NCBI RefSeq assembly: GCF_002101595.1
Contig: NZ_LQOM01000038.1
Location: 1 to 56,176 of the forward strand
Origin: Mycobacterium celatum
GTDB taxonomy: Bacteria; Actinomycetota; Actinomycetes; Mycobacteriales; Mycobacteriaceae
Direction of reading: 5' to 3'
Length of the DNA stretch: 56,176 nt
The notes beneath the pieces were generated by a model that saw only the letters and a list, made by a program, of their open reading frames with translations, searched no databases and was not told the origin of the DNA. A program made the translations under genes and the position numbers. Numbering within the stretch: position 1 is the first letter of the stretch; every line of letters begins with the position of its first letter. This document shows, piece by piece, positions 23,887-32,800 of this stretch.

Positions 23887-24690
23887 GTGAGCGCACCCGA
23901 AGCGGATCTGGCGGGCTGGACTGCGGCGCCGTTCACCGGCGGCGGTTACACCCACGACGTCTACCGCAAGGGCGAGGGACCCGGCGTCGTGCTGATTCCC
24001 GAAATACCCGGCATCCACCCCGGGGTGCTGGCGCTCGGTAATCACTTGGTGGACAACGGCTTCACCGTCGCAATCCCGTCCCTGTTCGGCGAGCCGGGCC
24101 GGGCGGCGACGGCCGGCTACGCGGTGTCCACCATCGCTCGCGCCTGTGTGGCAAGGGAATTCGCGGCGTTCGCGACCAACAAGAACCGGCCGGTGTCGCA
24201 ATTCCTGCGGGCCCTGGCCCGCAACCTCAACGCGTCGACACCTGGCAAAGGCGTCGGAGTGATCGGCCAGTGCTTCACCGGCGGCTTCGCGCTGGCCGCC
24301 GCCGTCGACGACAGCGTCCTTGCGCCGGTGCTGAGCCAGCCGTCGCTGCCGATACCGCTGACCCCGGCGCAGCGCCGCGACCCCGGAGTGTCGCGACTCG
24401 AACTCGACGTGGTCGCCGACCGCGCCGCCAACGACGGGCTGTGCGCGATGGGCCTGCGGTTCAGCGAGGACAAGCTGTCACCGGGTGAACGCTTCGCCAC
24501 GATCAAGGAACGCCTCGGCGACGCGTTCGAAGTGATCGAAATCCCTTCCGGCACAGGCAACGAGCACGGATTTTCCAAGATGGCGCACTCCGTGCTCACC
24601 GACGAGGTCCGCGAGATCGAGGGGCATCCGGCTTACGAGGCCCGCAAGCGGGTGGTCGAGTTCCTCACTGCGCGGCTGGCGGCTTCTTAG
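23887..24690 (+). CDS. Dienelactone hydrolase family protein
   Basis: 267 residues, alpha/beta hydrolase fold. The nucleophile position is Cys129 in GQCFTGG, equivalent to the cysteine of classical dienelactone hydrolases, and a C-terminal His lies in NEHGFSK. An early EIPGIHPGV segment matches the family oxyanion region. The substrate is unknown; such enzymes open cyclic ester or lactone compounds. The coding region overlaps the opposing AI-2E gene by 26 bases at the 3' ends. The start lies 13 bases after the DUF4245 stop, so the two are probably co-transcribed. Confidence 0.83.
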   Translation: MSAPEADLAGWTAAPFTGGGYTHDVYRKGEGPGVVLIPEIPGIHPGVLALGNHLVDNGFTVAIPSLFGEPGRAATAGYAVSTIARACVAREFAAFATNKNRPVSQFLRALARNLNASTPGKGVGVIGQCFTGGFALAAAVDDSVLAPVLSQPSLPIPLTPAQRRDPGVSRLELDVVADRAANDGLCAMGLRFSEDKLSPGERFATIKERLGDAFEVIEIPSGTGNEHGFSKMAHSVLTDEVREIEGHPAYEARKRVVEFLTARLAAS

Positions 24691-25819
24691 GCGATTTGGG
24701 CGCGATTGTTTGCGCTGAGCGACGATTATCGCGCCGAAGTCGTTGCGGGTCTTCCGGCGCGACGCCTCTGTACGCCGCGAGATAGACGTCGATCGTGGTG
24801 ACGACGACGATCATCAGCACCGGCCCGATGACGATGCCCCACGGCCCGAACATCGCAATGCCCGCGAACACCGACAGCAGCATCAGCGCGGGGTTGAGCC
24901 GAGCGTCGCGCGGCACCAGGACCGGACGCAAGAAGTTGTCCAGGTTGGTGACCACGATCAGATGCCAGAGCACCACGAAGGCACCGCCAATGATGTTGCC
25001 GAAGAACATCATTCCGATGCCGAACGGGATCGTGACAATACCGCCGCCCAGCGGGATGATCGACAGCGCGGTCAACAGGATCGCGAAAATGAAGAAGCCG
25101 TGGTGGAATCCGGCGATGTAGATCGACGCGGCCCCCGCAACGCCTTGGCAGAATGCGATGACGAACTGGCCGCTGACCGTGCCGCGCACCATCGAACCCA
25201 TCTTGCGCAGGTACAGATCGGTGACGTCTTCGCCAAGCGGATTGAGTTGGCGGATCAACGTGGTCAGCTCTTCGCGATGGGTCAACAGCGCGACGAACAC
25301 GTACACGAAGATGATCGCCGACGTGACGGCACCGAACACGTTTCCGGCGGTGTCCGCCACGACGTGCAGAAACCATTCACCGGCCTTCTGCGCAACCGTC
25401 ACCATCGCTTTTCGCAGCGACTCCGCCGAGACGGTCGTGTGTACGAAGGGCACCCGCGCCAGCAGGTCGTTCGCGATGTGTAAACCCTTGTCGCCCAGCT
25501 GGTTCAGATCGGTGCGCTGGACCCAGTCGGTGACGTGGACGACCATCCGGGAAATCTGCGCGATCGCCAGCAGCACCACCAGGGCCAGCGGAACGATGAC
25601 CGCGAGCAGCGCCACCAGCAGCGTGCAGGTGGCCGCCAGCCCGGTGGACAGCCGCCGGTCGAACCGCTGGAAAAGCGGTGTGAACAAATACGCCCCGACG
25701 GCCGCCACCACGATCAGCACGAAATAACTGCGCAGGAAATACGCCGCGAACGCACACGCGATCAGCGTGACGACGGCCAGCGCGCGTTTCTGGCTGGGCG
25801 TGAATTCGATATCCATCAC
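24665..25819 (-). CDS. AI-2E family transporter (Rv1101c-like)
   Basis: 384 residues with about eight membrane segments: a pair near the N-terminus, one around 60-90, a long soluble loop, and a cluster in the second half containing IPLGGGIVTIPFG and FGPWGIVIGPVLMIV, typical of the AI-2E/UPF0118 family. The family was named for autoinducer-2 export, but most members are probably ion/proton exchangers or small-molecule exporters. The tail is basic and ends PKSPKKPPAAQ. It is downstream of an SDR gene on the same strand (30-base gap) and overlaps the dienelactone hydrolase 3' end. Confidence 0.88.
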   Translation of the reverse strand: MMDIEFTPSQKRALAVVTLIACAFAAYFLRSYFVLIVVAAVGAYLFTPLFQRFDRRLSTGLAATCTLLVALLAVIVPLALVVLLAIAQISRMVVHVTDWVQRTDLNQLGDKGLHIANDLLARVPFVHTTVSAESLRKAMVTVAQKAGEWFLHVVADTAGNVFGAVTSAIIFVYVFVALLTHREELTTLIRQLNPLGEDVTDLYLRKMGSMVRGTVSGQFVIAFCQGVAGAASIYIAGFHHGFFIFAILLTALSIIPLGGGIVTIPFGIGMMFFGNIIGGAFVVLWHLIVVTNLDNFLRPVLVPRDARLNPALMLLSVFAGIAMFGPWGIVIGPVLMIVVVTTIDVYLAAYRGVAPEDPQRLRRDNRRSAQTIAPKSPKKPPAAQ

Positions 25820-25849
25820 CCGCCCTCCACGTCGGTCCCGACGTGAACG

Positions 25850-26677
25850 TTAGCGCTGGGCGGCCGATCTGGCGGCTTGGCGCGCCCGTTGTGCGCTGAT
25901 GAATCGGATCGACAAGCGCTGCAGCAGACCGGGCGCCAGCCGCGCGAACAGCCACGAGGCGTACGCGCGCCTCGGCACCACCAACAGCGCCTTGTTGCGC
26001 TCGATCGCGCGCAAGGTGTCGCGGGCGAGGCGGTCGGGACTATAAGCGGTTTTCATGCCCTGCCCGCGCAGGTAGTAGTCGCGGCCGACAAAACCGCCGA
26101 TTGCGCCCTTGTCCAGAATCGGTGTCTCGACGGCGGCCGGGCAGATCGCCAGCACGCCCACTCCGCGGGACACCGCCTCCGACCGCAGTGCCAGCGATAG
26201 CCCGACTACGGCGTGCTTGGTCATCACGTAGCTGGTGATCTGTCCCGCCGCGGTCAGCCCGGCCATCGAGGCGGTGTTGACGATGTGGCCGTGGCCCTGC
26301 CGCAGCATCACCGGGTACGCCGCGGCCACGCCGTGCACCACTCCGCGGATGTTGACGTCGATGATCGCGTTCCACTGGTCCAGGGTCAGCAGTTCGGTGT
26401 CACCGCCCCAGGCGATGCCGGCGTTGTTGAACATCAGGTCCAGTCGGCCCGCGCGGGCGACCACGTCGTCGACGGCGGCCTGCACGGCGGCCGCGTCGGT
26501 GACGTCGAGAACAGCCGCCCGGGCATTACGCAGGCCCTCAACGGTTTTCGCGGCGGCGTCGCCGTCGATGTCGGTGCACACAACGTCGGCCCCGGCGGCC
26601 GCCAGCGCCCGACAGAGCGCCGCGCCGATACCCGAGCCGCCGCCGGTAACGATCGCTTGCTTGCCGGTGAAAGTCAC
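25850..26677 (-). CDS. Short-chain dehydrogenase/reductase
   Basis: 275 residues, classical SDR. The cofactor motif TGGGSGIG is near residue 10, then NNAG, and the active-site YVMTK (Tyr-x3-Lys) after a serine-bearing VNTASMAG segment. The C-terminal half continues with CPAAVETPIL and an extended Arg-rich tail, of the type often called classical SDR with C-terminal extension. The GTG start overlaps the stop of the preceding SDR gene (GTGA), so the genes are translationally coupled. The substrate is unknown, probably an alcohol or keto group on a lipid or terpenoid. Confidence 0.88.
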   Translation of the reverse strand: MTFTGKQAIVTGGGSGIGAALCRALAAAGADVVCTDIDGDAAAKTVEGLRNARAAVLDVTDAAAVQAAVDDVVARAGRLDLMFNNAGIAWGGDTELLTLDQWNAIIDVNIRGVVHGVAAAYPVMLRQGHGHIVNTASMAGLTAAGQITSYVMTKHAVVGLSLALRSEAVSRGVGVLAICPAAVETPILDKGAIGGFVGRDYYLRGQGMKTAYSPDRLARDTLRAIERNKALLVVPRRAYASWLFARLAPGLLQRLSIRFISAQRARQAARSAAQR

Positions 26678-27210
26678 TGTGGCTGCACAAACCCCGGCGC
26701 GACGGCGTTGACCCGTATTCCACGCGGCGCCAATTCCAGCGCGGCGACCTGGGTCAGCATCGACAGTCCCGCCTTGGCCGCGCAGTAGGCGCTCATCGCC
26801 GCGGCGGGTTGCCGGCCGTTCAGCGAACTCAGCGACACCAGCGCCCCGCCGTCGCGCAGTTGCGGCGCAGCATGTTTGATCACCAGGAAGGCGCCGGTGA
26901 GGCAGACGTCGACCACCGCGCGGAAGTCTTCGACCGGCAACTCGGTGATCAGCCCGACCCCGCTGAACCCCGCGGTGTTGACGACGACGTCGAGCGGCCC
27001 GGCCCCGGCGAACAGCCGTCGCACCGAATCCTCGTCGGTGACTTCGACATTCGCCGACAGGTGCGGATCACCGAGCTCGGCGGCGACGGCGTGCGCGCCG
27101 TCGGCATTGCGATCAGCGACGGTGACTCGGCAGCCGTCGGCGGCCAGCGCGTGCGCCACGGCGCGGCCGATGCCGGACGCCCCGCCCACGACGACAGCTG
27201 CGGAGGTCAT
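26674..27210 (-). CDS. Short-chain dehydrogenase/reductase, C-terminally truncated
   Basis: 178 residues, about 65-70 short of a normal classical SDR. The cofactor motif (VGGASGIG) and the catalytic YCAAK are present. The protein stops directly after RVNAVAPGFVQPQ, so it lacks the C-terminal substrate-binding helices and the usual DGG end. The stop overlaps the GTG of the next SDR, and the start overlaps the stop of the epimerase gene (ATGA). Either an internal deletion has fused it to its neighbour, or the short form works as a partner subunit. It may be non-functional. Confidence 0.75.
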   Translation of the reverse strand: MTSAAVVVGGASGIGRAVAHALAADGCRVTVADRNADGAHAVAAELGDPHLSANVEVTDEDSVRRLFAGAGPLDVVVNTAGFSGVGLITELPVEDFRAVVDVCLTGAFLVIKHAAPQLRDGGALVSLSSLNGRQPAAAMSAYCAAKAGLSMLTQVAALELAPRGIRVNAVAPGFVQPQ

Positions 27211-28274
27211 GCGTGCTGCCCGTCCGGCCGGTGATCACCCCATTTGGCGCTGATCACGCCCCACGGGTCGGCGTAGCGGCCGGGGTAGCGGTAGTACGGC
27301 GATCGGCGCTTGAGCAGCTCATGTGCCAGCGGTGCGGCCAGCCGTGCCGGGTAGCGCCGCCAACCCATTCGCTCGGCGGCGTCGATAAGCAGTTGTGGCC
27401 ACGAAATACGTTGGAAGTCAAGCACTTCCTGCGACCGGGTGGTGTCCATCCAGTCGGTGGCAAACCAGTCGTCGTCGCTGTCGGGATTGCCTTTGCGGCC
27501 CAACGGAATTGCCCCCGTCAGCCCCATGGCCGCCGCGGTGGCCGGCGCGAGATCACCCTGGGTCAGCCGGTGCGAGTCGTCGCCACCGATCAGCAGCGTC
27601 TCCCCAACCGCGGGTGCCGTAGTGGCCGCGGCGAACGCGCGGGCGACGTCGCGCACGTCGACGGTCTGGATGCGACCGTCGGTCGGCAGCGAGGCCTCGA
27701 AGTAGATGGTGTCCAGGTCGACGTCGAAGCGCGGCTCGGCGGTGAGCACACCGCCCAGCCGCAGGATCACGAAGTCGAGCCCGGACTCGCGCACCAACTG
27801 CTCGGCTTCCACCTTGTGCGCGCCGTAGATGTCCGACGGCCGCAGCGGGGTGTCCGCGGTGAGCGGGTCGGTGGTGCGGTGCGGGTTGCGGGCGCCGTAG
27901 GCGGCGATGCTCGACGCTTGGACGAATCGCGGCGGCGACCCTAATCCCTTGGCGGACTTCAGCAATAGCCCGGTGGCGTCGACATTCACGGCGCGGGCGA
28001 GCGCCGGCCGGGCGTAGCACAGCGGCGGGATGATCGCGGCCAGGTGGATGATCGCCGCGGGGTTCACCGCTTGCAGCAGGGTGTCGACGGCCGTGGGGTC
28101 GGTCAGGTCGGCCCAGCGCACGTCGACGGCCTCGGGCAGCTTGTCGGCCGCCTTGCGGTTGGCGGGCACGTCGAGGTCGGTGGCGACGACGCGGCGACCG
28201 TCGTCAACCAGCCGTCGCACGGTCGCGGAGCCGACCAGTCCGAACGCGCCGGTGACCAACACTGTCTCAGTCAT
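27207..28274 (-). CDS. NAD-dependent epimerase/dehydratase family protein (extended SDR)
   Basis: 355 residues. Extended SDR with the nucleotide-binding motif TGAFGLVGSATV near residue 8 and the active-site YGAHK (Tyr-x3-Lys). Segments HLAAIIPP and LRLGGVL are as in sugar epimerases and steroid-type dehydrogenases. The substrate cannot be read from the sequence. It is the first gene of a three-gene unit (epimerase, truncated SDR, SDR) joined by 4-base overlaps. The start faces a toxin-antitoxin-like pair on the plus strand, with 84 bases between. Confidence 0.87.
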   Translation of the reverse strand: MTETVLVTGAFGLVGSATVRRLVDDGRRVVATDLDVPANRKAADKLPEAVDVRWADLTDPTAVDTLLQAVNPAAIIHLAAIIPPLCYARPALARAVNVDATGLLLKSAKGLGSPPRFVQASSIAAYGARNPHRTTDPLTADTPLRPSDIYGAHKVEAEQLVRESGLDFVILRLGGVLTAEPRFDVDLDTIYFEASLPTDGRIQTVDVRDVARAFAAATTAPAVGETLLIGGDDSHRLTQGDLAPATAAAMGLTGAIPLGRKGNPDSDDDWFATDWMDTTRSQEVLDFQRISWPQLLIDAAERMGWRRYPARLAAPLAHELLKRRSPYYRYPGRYADPWGVISAKWGDHRPDGQHA

Positions 28275-28334
28275 GGCGCATTACGCTACACGTCGACGCG
28301 GAATCGATGCGCGCCCGCGGCTTTGTAGCCGTTT

Positions 28335-28354
28335 GTAGTCGGAGCGACTACCCT
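28335..28354 (+). promoter_or_regulatory. Operator/promoter of the small toxin-antitoxin-like pair
   Basis: Perfect arms GTAGTCG (28335-28341) and CGACTAC (28345-28351) with a 3-base spacer, and a -10-like TACCCT (28349-28354) overlapping the right arm. The GTG at 28359 or 28362 follows immediately, so the transcript would be leaderless. An additional TTTGTAG repeat precedes it (28322-28328 and 28332-28338). This is the expected layout for autoregulation by a ribbon-helix-helix antitoxin. Confidence 0.6.
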
Positions 28355-28358
28355 GCTA

Positions 28359-28667
28359 GTGGTGGGCGACCGCCTAGATGTTGACCTACTCGACGATTAT
28401 GACCCGTTCGAAATCGATACTCAGGCCGCGCACCTTTTCAAACACCCGCATTTGGGTGTTGCCGATATTGCCGACGTTTGGGAGGCTGACCCGTTGTTCT
28501 ACCCGGCCAAGCCGCCCGCGCATTGGCTGATGTGCGCGGAGGTTGCGGGCACCGTTCTCGTGGTTCCTATTGCGCCCGCCCAATCGGGTGACCCTCGGCG
28601 ATGCCGTCCGATCGGCTGTTACCCCGCTTCCAAAAATCTCGCAGACCAGTACCGGAGAGACCGATGA
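28359..28667 (+). CDS. Probable BrnT-like toxin
   Basis: About 102 residues from the GTG at 28359. An acidic N-terminus (DVDLLDDYDPFEID) is followed by FKHPHLGVADIADVWEADPLF, a hydrophobic strand GTVLVVPIAP and a basic tail RPIGCYPASKNLADQYRRDR. The layout (KHG-like helix, central strands, Arg-rich end) recalls BrnT ribonuclease toxins, and gene order toxin-then-antitoxin is that of brnTA. Identity is by pattern only. It ends in an ATGA overlap with the ribbon-helix-helix gene. The locus is where mazEF3 lies in M. tuberculosis. Confidence 0.65.
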   Translation: MVGDRLDVDLLDDYDPFEIDTQAAHLFKHPHLGVADIADVWEADPLFYPAKPPAHWLMCAEVAGTVLVVPIAPAQSGDPRRCRPIGCYPASKNLADQYRRDR

Positions 28668-28894
28668 CGAAGAAGCCCATGACCCCAGACGAAGAGTACG
28701 AGTTTTATGGGCGGCCCGAGAATCAGCAGCCGCAAGGCCCGCCTCGTAGACGCCGAGGTCGTCTGGCCGATCCCGTGCCGGTTAGGTTTCCGCCGGAACT
28801 GTTGGAGAAGGTCCGGCGTGCAGCCGAAGCCGATGACCGGTCGGTGTCGGCGTGGATACGGCGGGCAGTCGAGCACGAACTACATGCGGGTTGA
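28664..28894 (+). CDS. Ribbon-helix-helix antitoxin-like protein
   Basis: 76 residues from the ATG at 28664, inside the 4-base overlap, with GGAGAG at 28654-28659 as ribosome site. A polar Pro/Arg-rich N-terminus precedes a clear ribbon-helix-helix: VPVRFPPELLEKVRRAAEAD, then RSVSAWIRRAVEHEL. Such proteins bind short palindromes as dimers of dimers and neutralise the linked toxin. The palindrome at 28335-28351 is the natural target. The long N-terminal arm could wrap the toxin, by analogy with other RHH antitoxins, though those usually use the C-terminus. Confidence 0.75.
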   Translation: MTKKPMTPDEEYEFYGRPENQQPQGPPRRRRGRLADPVPVRFPPELLEKVRRAAEADDRSVSAWIRRAVEHELHAG

Positions 28895-28995
28895 ACTCGG
28901 CTCCGCGAGCGTTGCACCGCGCGGGCGGTTCGCTGCGAAACGTAGTTCTTCTTGACGCCCGAGAGTGGCAGGCTGGTCACCGGAAGGTGATGGCA

Positions 28996-29274
28996 ATGTA
29001 CGACCGCAATCTGGACTACAACTGGCACGTCGACATCGAATTCGACGAGGACGACACCCATACTCACGCCACTGTTCGCGCGCAACGCGGCGACGGCCAG
29101 ACGATCACCACATTGGGCGACGCCTACCGCCACCCGGGGGACGCCAGCCAGCCGATGATCGGCGAGGAGATCGCCGCCGCCCGCGGGCTGATCGCGTTGG
29201 GCACCGAGCTGCTGCACGACGCGTCGCTGCGGATCGAGCAGGTCACGCACCAGCCGGTCCACCTCTACCGCTGA
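28996..29274 (+). CDS. DUF1876 protein (Rv1738/Rv2632c family)
   Basis: 92 residues from the ATG at 28996, with GGAAGG at 28982-28987 as ribosome site; the ATG at 28990 is too close to it. The sequence WHVDIEFDEDDTHTHATV, IGEEIAAARGLIALG and IEQVTHQPVHL fits DUF1876 throughout. Rv1738 of this family is hypoxia-induced and structurally resembles ribosome hibernation factors, so a dormancy-related ribosome role is plausible. I saw no DosR-type box in the 100 bases upstream. The next gene starts 3 bases after the stop. Confidence 0.85.
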   Translation: MYDRNLDYNWHVDIEFDEDDTHTHATVRAQRGDGQTITTLGDAYRHPGDASQPMIGEEIAAARGLIALGTELLHDASLRIEQVTHQPVHLYR

Positions 29275-29277
29275 CTC

Positions 29278-29802
29278 GTGGCTCTGGCGGTTTGCCTGCT
29301 CTTCGACCGGCGATCCGAGCGGGCGATCCGCGGGTTGTGGGACCGAATCGAAGACCGGGGTGTGCCGAGCCTGCGCTCTCACACTCACGGCCGTCACGTG
29401 CCGCACGTGTCCTACGCGGTGCTGCGCAGCTGGGATCAGCCCGCGGTGACCGCGGTACTGGCCGACTTGCGCGACGGCGGCCCGGTGGAACTCAGCTTCG
29501 ACGGTGTTGGGCTGTTCCGGCGCGGCCGGACCTGGCTGGTCGCCGGGGTGAGCGCGGATTTCGTTGCACGCCAAGCGCGGGTGGTCGAGGCCGTCACCGC
29601 CACCGGCGCGGAACTGCACAAGCACTACGTGCCGGGAATCTGGCTGCCCCACTGCTCGCTGGCGCCGCGCGCGATGCTGGCGCAGCTGCCTGAAGTGGTG
29701 GGTGCGGTACTGGACGTATTGCCGCTGCGAGCGCGGCTGGACCGCGCCGCATTGGTCAACAGCGCAACCGGTGACGTTTGCCCGCTGCCGTCGCTGCCGT
29801 GA
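29278..29802 (+). CDS. 2H phosphoesterase (2'-5' RNA ligase/cyclic phosphodiesterase superfamily)
   Basis: 174 residues from the GTG at 29278. Two HxS motifs define the 2H phosphoesterase fold: H43-V-S45 in HVPHVSYAV and H125-C-S127 in WLPHCSLAP, about 80 residues apart as expected. Family members hydrolyse 2',3'-cyclic phosphates, ADP-ribose cyclic phosphate or 2'-5' linked oligonucleotides. The substrate here is unknown. It follows the DUF1876 gene by 3 bases and precedes a nucleotide cyclase-ATPase by about 50 bases. Confidence 0.82.
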   Translation: MALAVCLLFDRRSERAIRGLWDRIEDRGVPSLRSHTHGRHVPHVSYAVLRSWDQPAVTAVLADLRDGGPVELSFDGVGLFRRGRTWLVAGVSADFVARQARVVEAVTATGAELHKHYVPGIWLPHCSLAPRAMLAQLPEVVGAVLDVLPLRARLDRAALVNSATGDVCPLPSLP

Positions 29803-29851
29803 CTCGGCAATAAACGCCCTGGTAGTGGCCGAAAAGCTTATCCTTGGCGGG

Positions 29852-32800
29852 ATGACGGCGGCAACCACGTGCCGGACCTGCGGCACCGAGCCCCTCGAGA
29901 ACGCACGCTTCTGCCACTCGTGCGGTTCGCCGATCACTGCGGCCACCAGGCCGGCCGAGTACAAGCAGGTGACGGTGCTGTTTGCCGATGTGGTGCATTC
30001 GATGGATATCGCCTCGGCCGTCGGCGCCGAACGGCTGCGCGAGATCATGACCGAACTGTTCAACCGTTGCGGCGCAATTGTGCAGCGGTATGGCGGGACT
30101 GTGGACAAGTTCACCGGCGACGGCATTATGGCGGTCTTCGGCGCGCCGGTGGCGTTGGAGGACCATGCTTTTCGCGCCTGCTTCGCTGCCTTGGAGATTC
30201 AGCGCGCGAACGCCTCGAGCGATGGTGTCGCGCTGCAACTGCGAGTCGGCCTGAACTCGGGTGAGGTGGTCGCAGGTGAGATCGGTTCCGGGCCAGGCAG
30301 TTACACCGCCATTGGCGAACAGGTCGGGATGGCGCAACGGATGGAATCGGCCGCGCCGTCGGGTGGGGTGATGCTCAGCGAATCAACCGCGCGGCTGGTC
30401 GAGAGCCGGGTGGTGCTGGCCGACCCAGAGCTTGTGCGCATCAAAGGCGCCGACGAACCCGTGACGGCTCGTCGTCTGCTGCGGGTGGAGCCGCATCACG
30501 AGGCAGTCGGTCGTGCGGAGTCGAGCTTGGTCGGTCGACGCTGGGAGATGACGGCCGCTGAAGCGATCTTGGAGCGGGCCATCGACGGCAACGGCGGTGT
30601 CGTCGGCCTCGTCGGACCACCCGGGATCGGTAAGAGCCGCCTGGTCCGTGAAATTGCCGCGATGGCCGATAAGCGGGGTGTCGCGGTGTATTCCGCTCTG
30701 TGCGAGTCCCACACCAGCGATATCCCGTTCCACCTGGTCGCGCAGCTACTTCGTGCGAGCACCGGAGTGGCGGATCTCGACGGCAACGCCGCTCGGGTTC
30801 GGGCCAGAACCCGGGTGCCCGATGCCGATGAGCAGGATCTATTGCTGTTCAACGATTTGATCGGCATCGCCGATCCCGATGTCGAATTGCCCCAGATCGA
30901 CCCGGATGCTCGACGGCGCCGGTTGACGGCACTCGCCAACACGGCCACGCTCGCCCGCACGTGGCCCGAGGTTTATGTCATCGAAGATGCGCACTGGATC
31001 GACGAGGTCAGCGAGTCGATGCTTGCCGACTTCCTGTCGGTGATCCCGCAAACCCCCTCGCTGGTCGTGATCACCTACCGCCCCGAATACCGCGGCGCTT
31101 TGTCGCGGGTGGCCGGTGCTCAGACGATTGCGCTTGCCCCGCTGAGCGATTCGGAATCATCGGCATTAATCGCTGAGCTACTTGGCCCGGACCCGTCGAT
31201 CGGCGAACTGGCCGACGTGATCGCCGAGCGCGCTGCGGGGAATCCGTTCTTCGCCCAAGAGATCGTGCGCGACCTGGCCGAACGCGGTGTGCTACAGGGC
31301 AAGCGAGGAGAGTACCTGCTGTGCGCGGCGGTGGACGACGTGAGTGTGCCGGCCACCCTGAAAGCCACCATCGCCGCCCGCATCGATCGGCTGGAGCCGG
31401 CCGCCAAGAGCTCACTGAGTGCTGCTTCGGTTATCGGATCTCGGTTCAGCGTTGAGTTGCTCGCCGAATTGGATATCGATCCGGTGTTCGACGAGCTTGT
31501 CGCGGCCGAGCTGATCGATCAGGTCAAGTTCACCCCGCACGCCGAGTACACCTTCCACCACCCGCTGATCCGCACCGTCGCCTACGAGTCGCAGCTGAAA
31601 TCGGACCGCGCTCAACTGCATCGGCAGCTAGCCGCCGTCATTGAACAAACCGACGCGAATGCCGCGCTGATCGCCGAGCACTTGGAAGCCGCCGGCGATC
31701 TCCCTGCCGCCTATGCCTGGCACATGCGGGCCGGTGCCTGGTCAACCAACCGCGATATCTCGGCGGCTTGGGTGAATTGGGAGCGAGCATGCCAACTCGC
31801 CGATTCGCTGGGCACCGATCCGGACGGCCTCGCGATGCGCATCGCCCCCCGCACACTGTTATGCGCCAACGCCTATCGGGGTAGGGATCCCGATGTCTCG
31901 CGGCTTTTCGAGGAACTACGCGAATTGTGTACCGCGGCGGGCGACAAAGCGTCCCTGGCGATAGGTATGAGCGGACTGGTGAACGAGCACATGATGGCTG
32001 CCCGCGTTAATGACGCCTCGCGGCTGGTCGCCGAACAGATGGCCCTGCTCGAGTCGATCACCGATCCGACGCTCACGGTCGGGGTGTCGCTTGGGCCTAT
32101 CGCCGTCAAGTACGAAACCGGCGAGGTGGCTGACATCTTGCGGTGGTCAGAGACCGTCATCGATCTGGCGGCGGGCGACCCCGCTAAGGGTGACTTCATG
32201 ATCGGATCGCCATTAGCGACGGCACTGGCATCGCGGGGGAGTGCAAGGTATCGCTTGGGACGGCCAGGGTGGCGCGAAGACTTCGATAATGCCCTGGTAA
32301 TGGCGCGGGCGAGCGACCCCATGTCGCATGCAATTGTCATCTGCTACAAGTACGTTCCGGCGATACCGTGTGGGATGGTCCTCGCCGACGACGTTGCGGT
32401 GAGCGAGATCGGCGACGCACTGCGGGCAGCCGAGGGATCGGTCAACGACATCGCGCTCGGACTTGTCCGGCTGACGATGGGCGTCGGCCTCTTGCATCGG
32501 GAATCCGCAGAAGACCGTCGGCGCGGACAGCAACTATTGGAGCAGGTCCGCGACATGTGTATGCAAGGCCGGTTCTACCTGACCGAATTGGCGGTTACTG
32601 ACGTGTACGTCGCTCGGGAGATGGCCAGGTGCGGAGACCTCGACGACGCCATATCCAGGTTGCGTAGCGCTTTAGACAATTTGTTCAGTCATGCGCAGCT
32701 GTCCTGGTGCGTTCCCGCTACGGCCATTCTGGTAGAGACGCTGCTGGTCCGCGGCGGCGATGGCGACGTGCAGGAGGCCCGCGCCGCAATTGACCGGCTG

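Noticed and set aside
24665..24690. 26-base overlap of two convergent coding regions as a special regulatory device
   Set aside because: Short 3' overlaps are common in compact actinobacterial genomes; nothing else supports a special role.
28895..28995. Search for a DosR-type box before the DUF1876 gene
   Set aside because: No GGGACT-AGTCCC-like palindrome was found, so dormancy control cannot be claimed.
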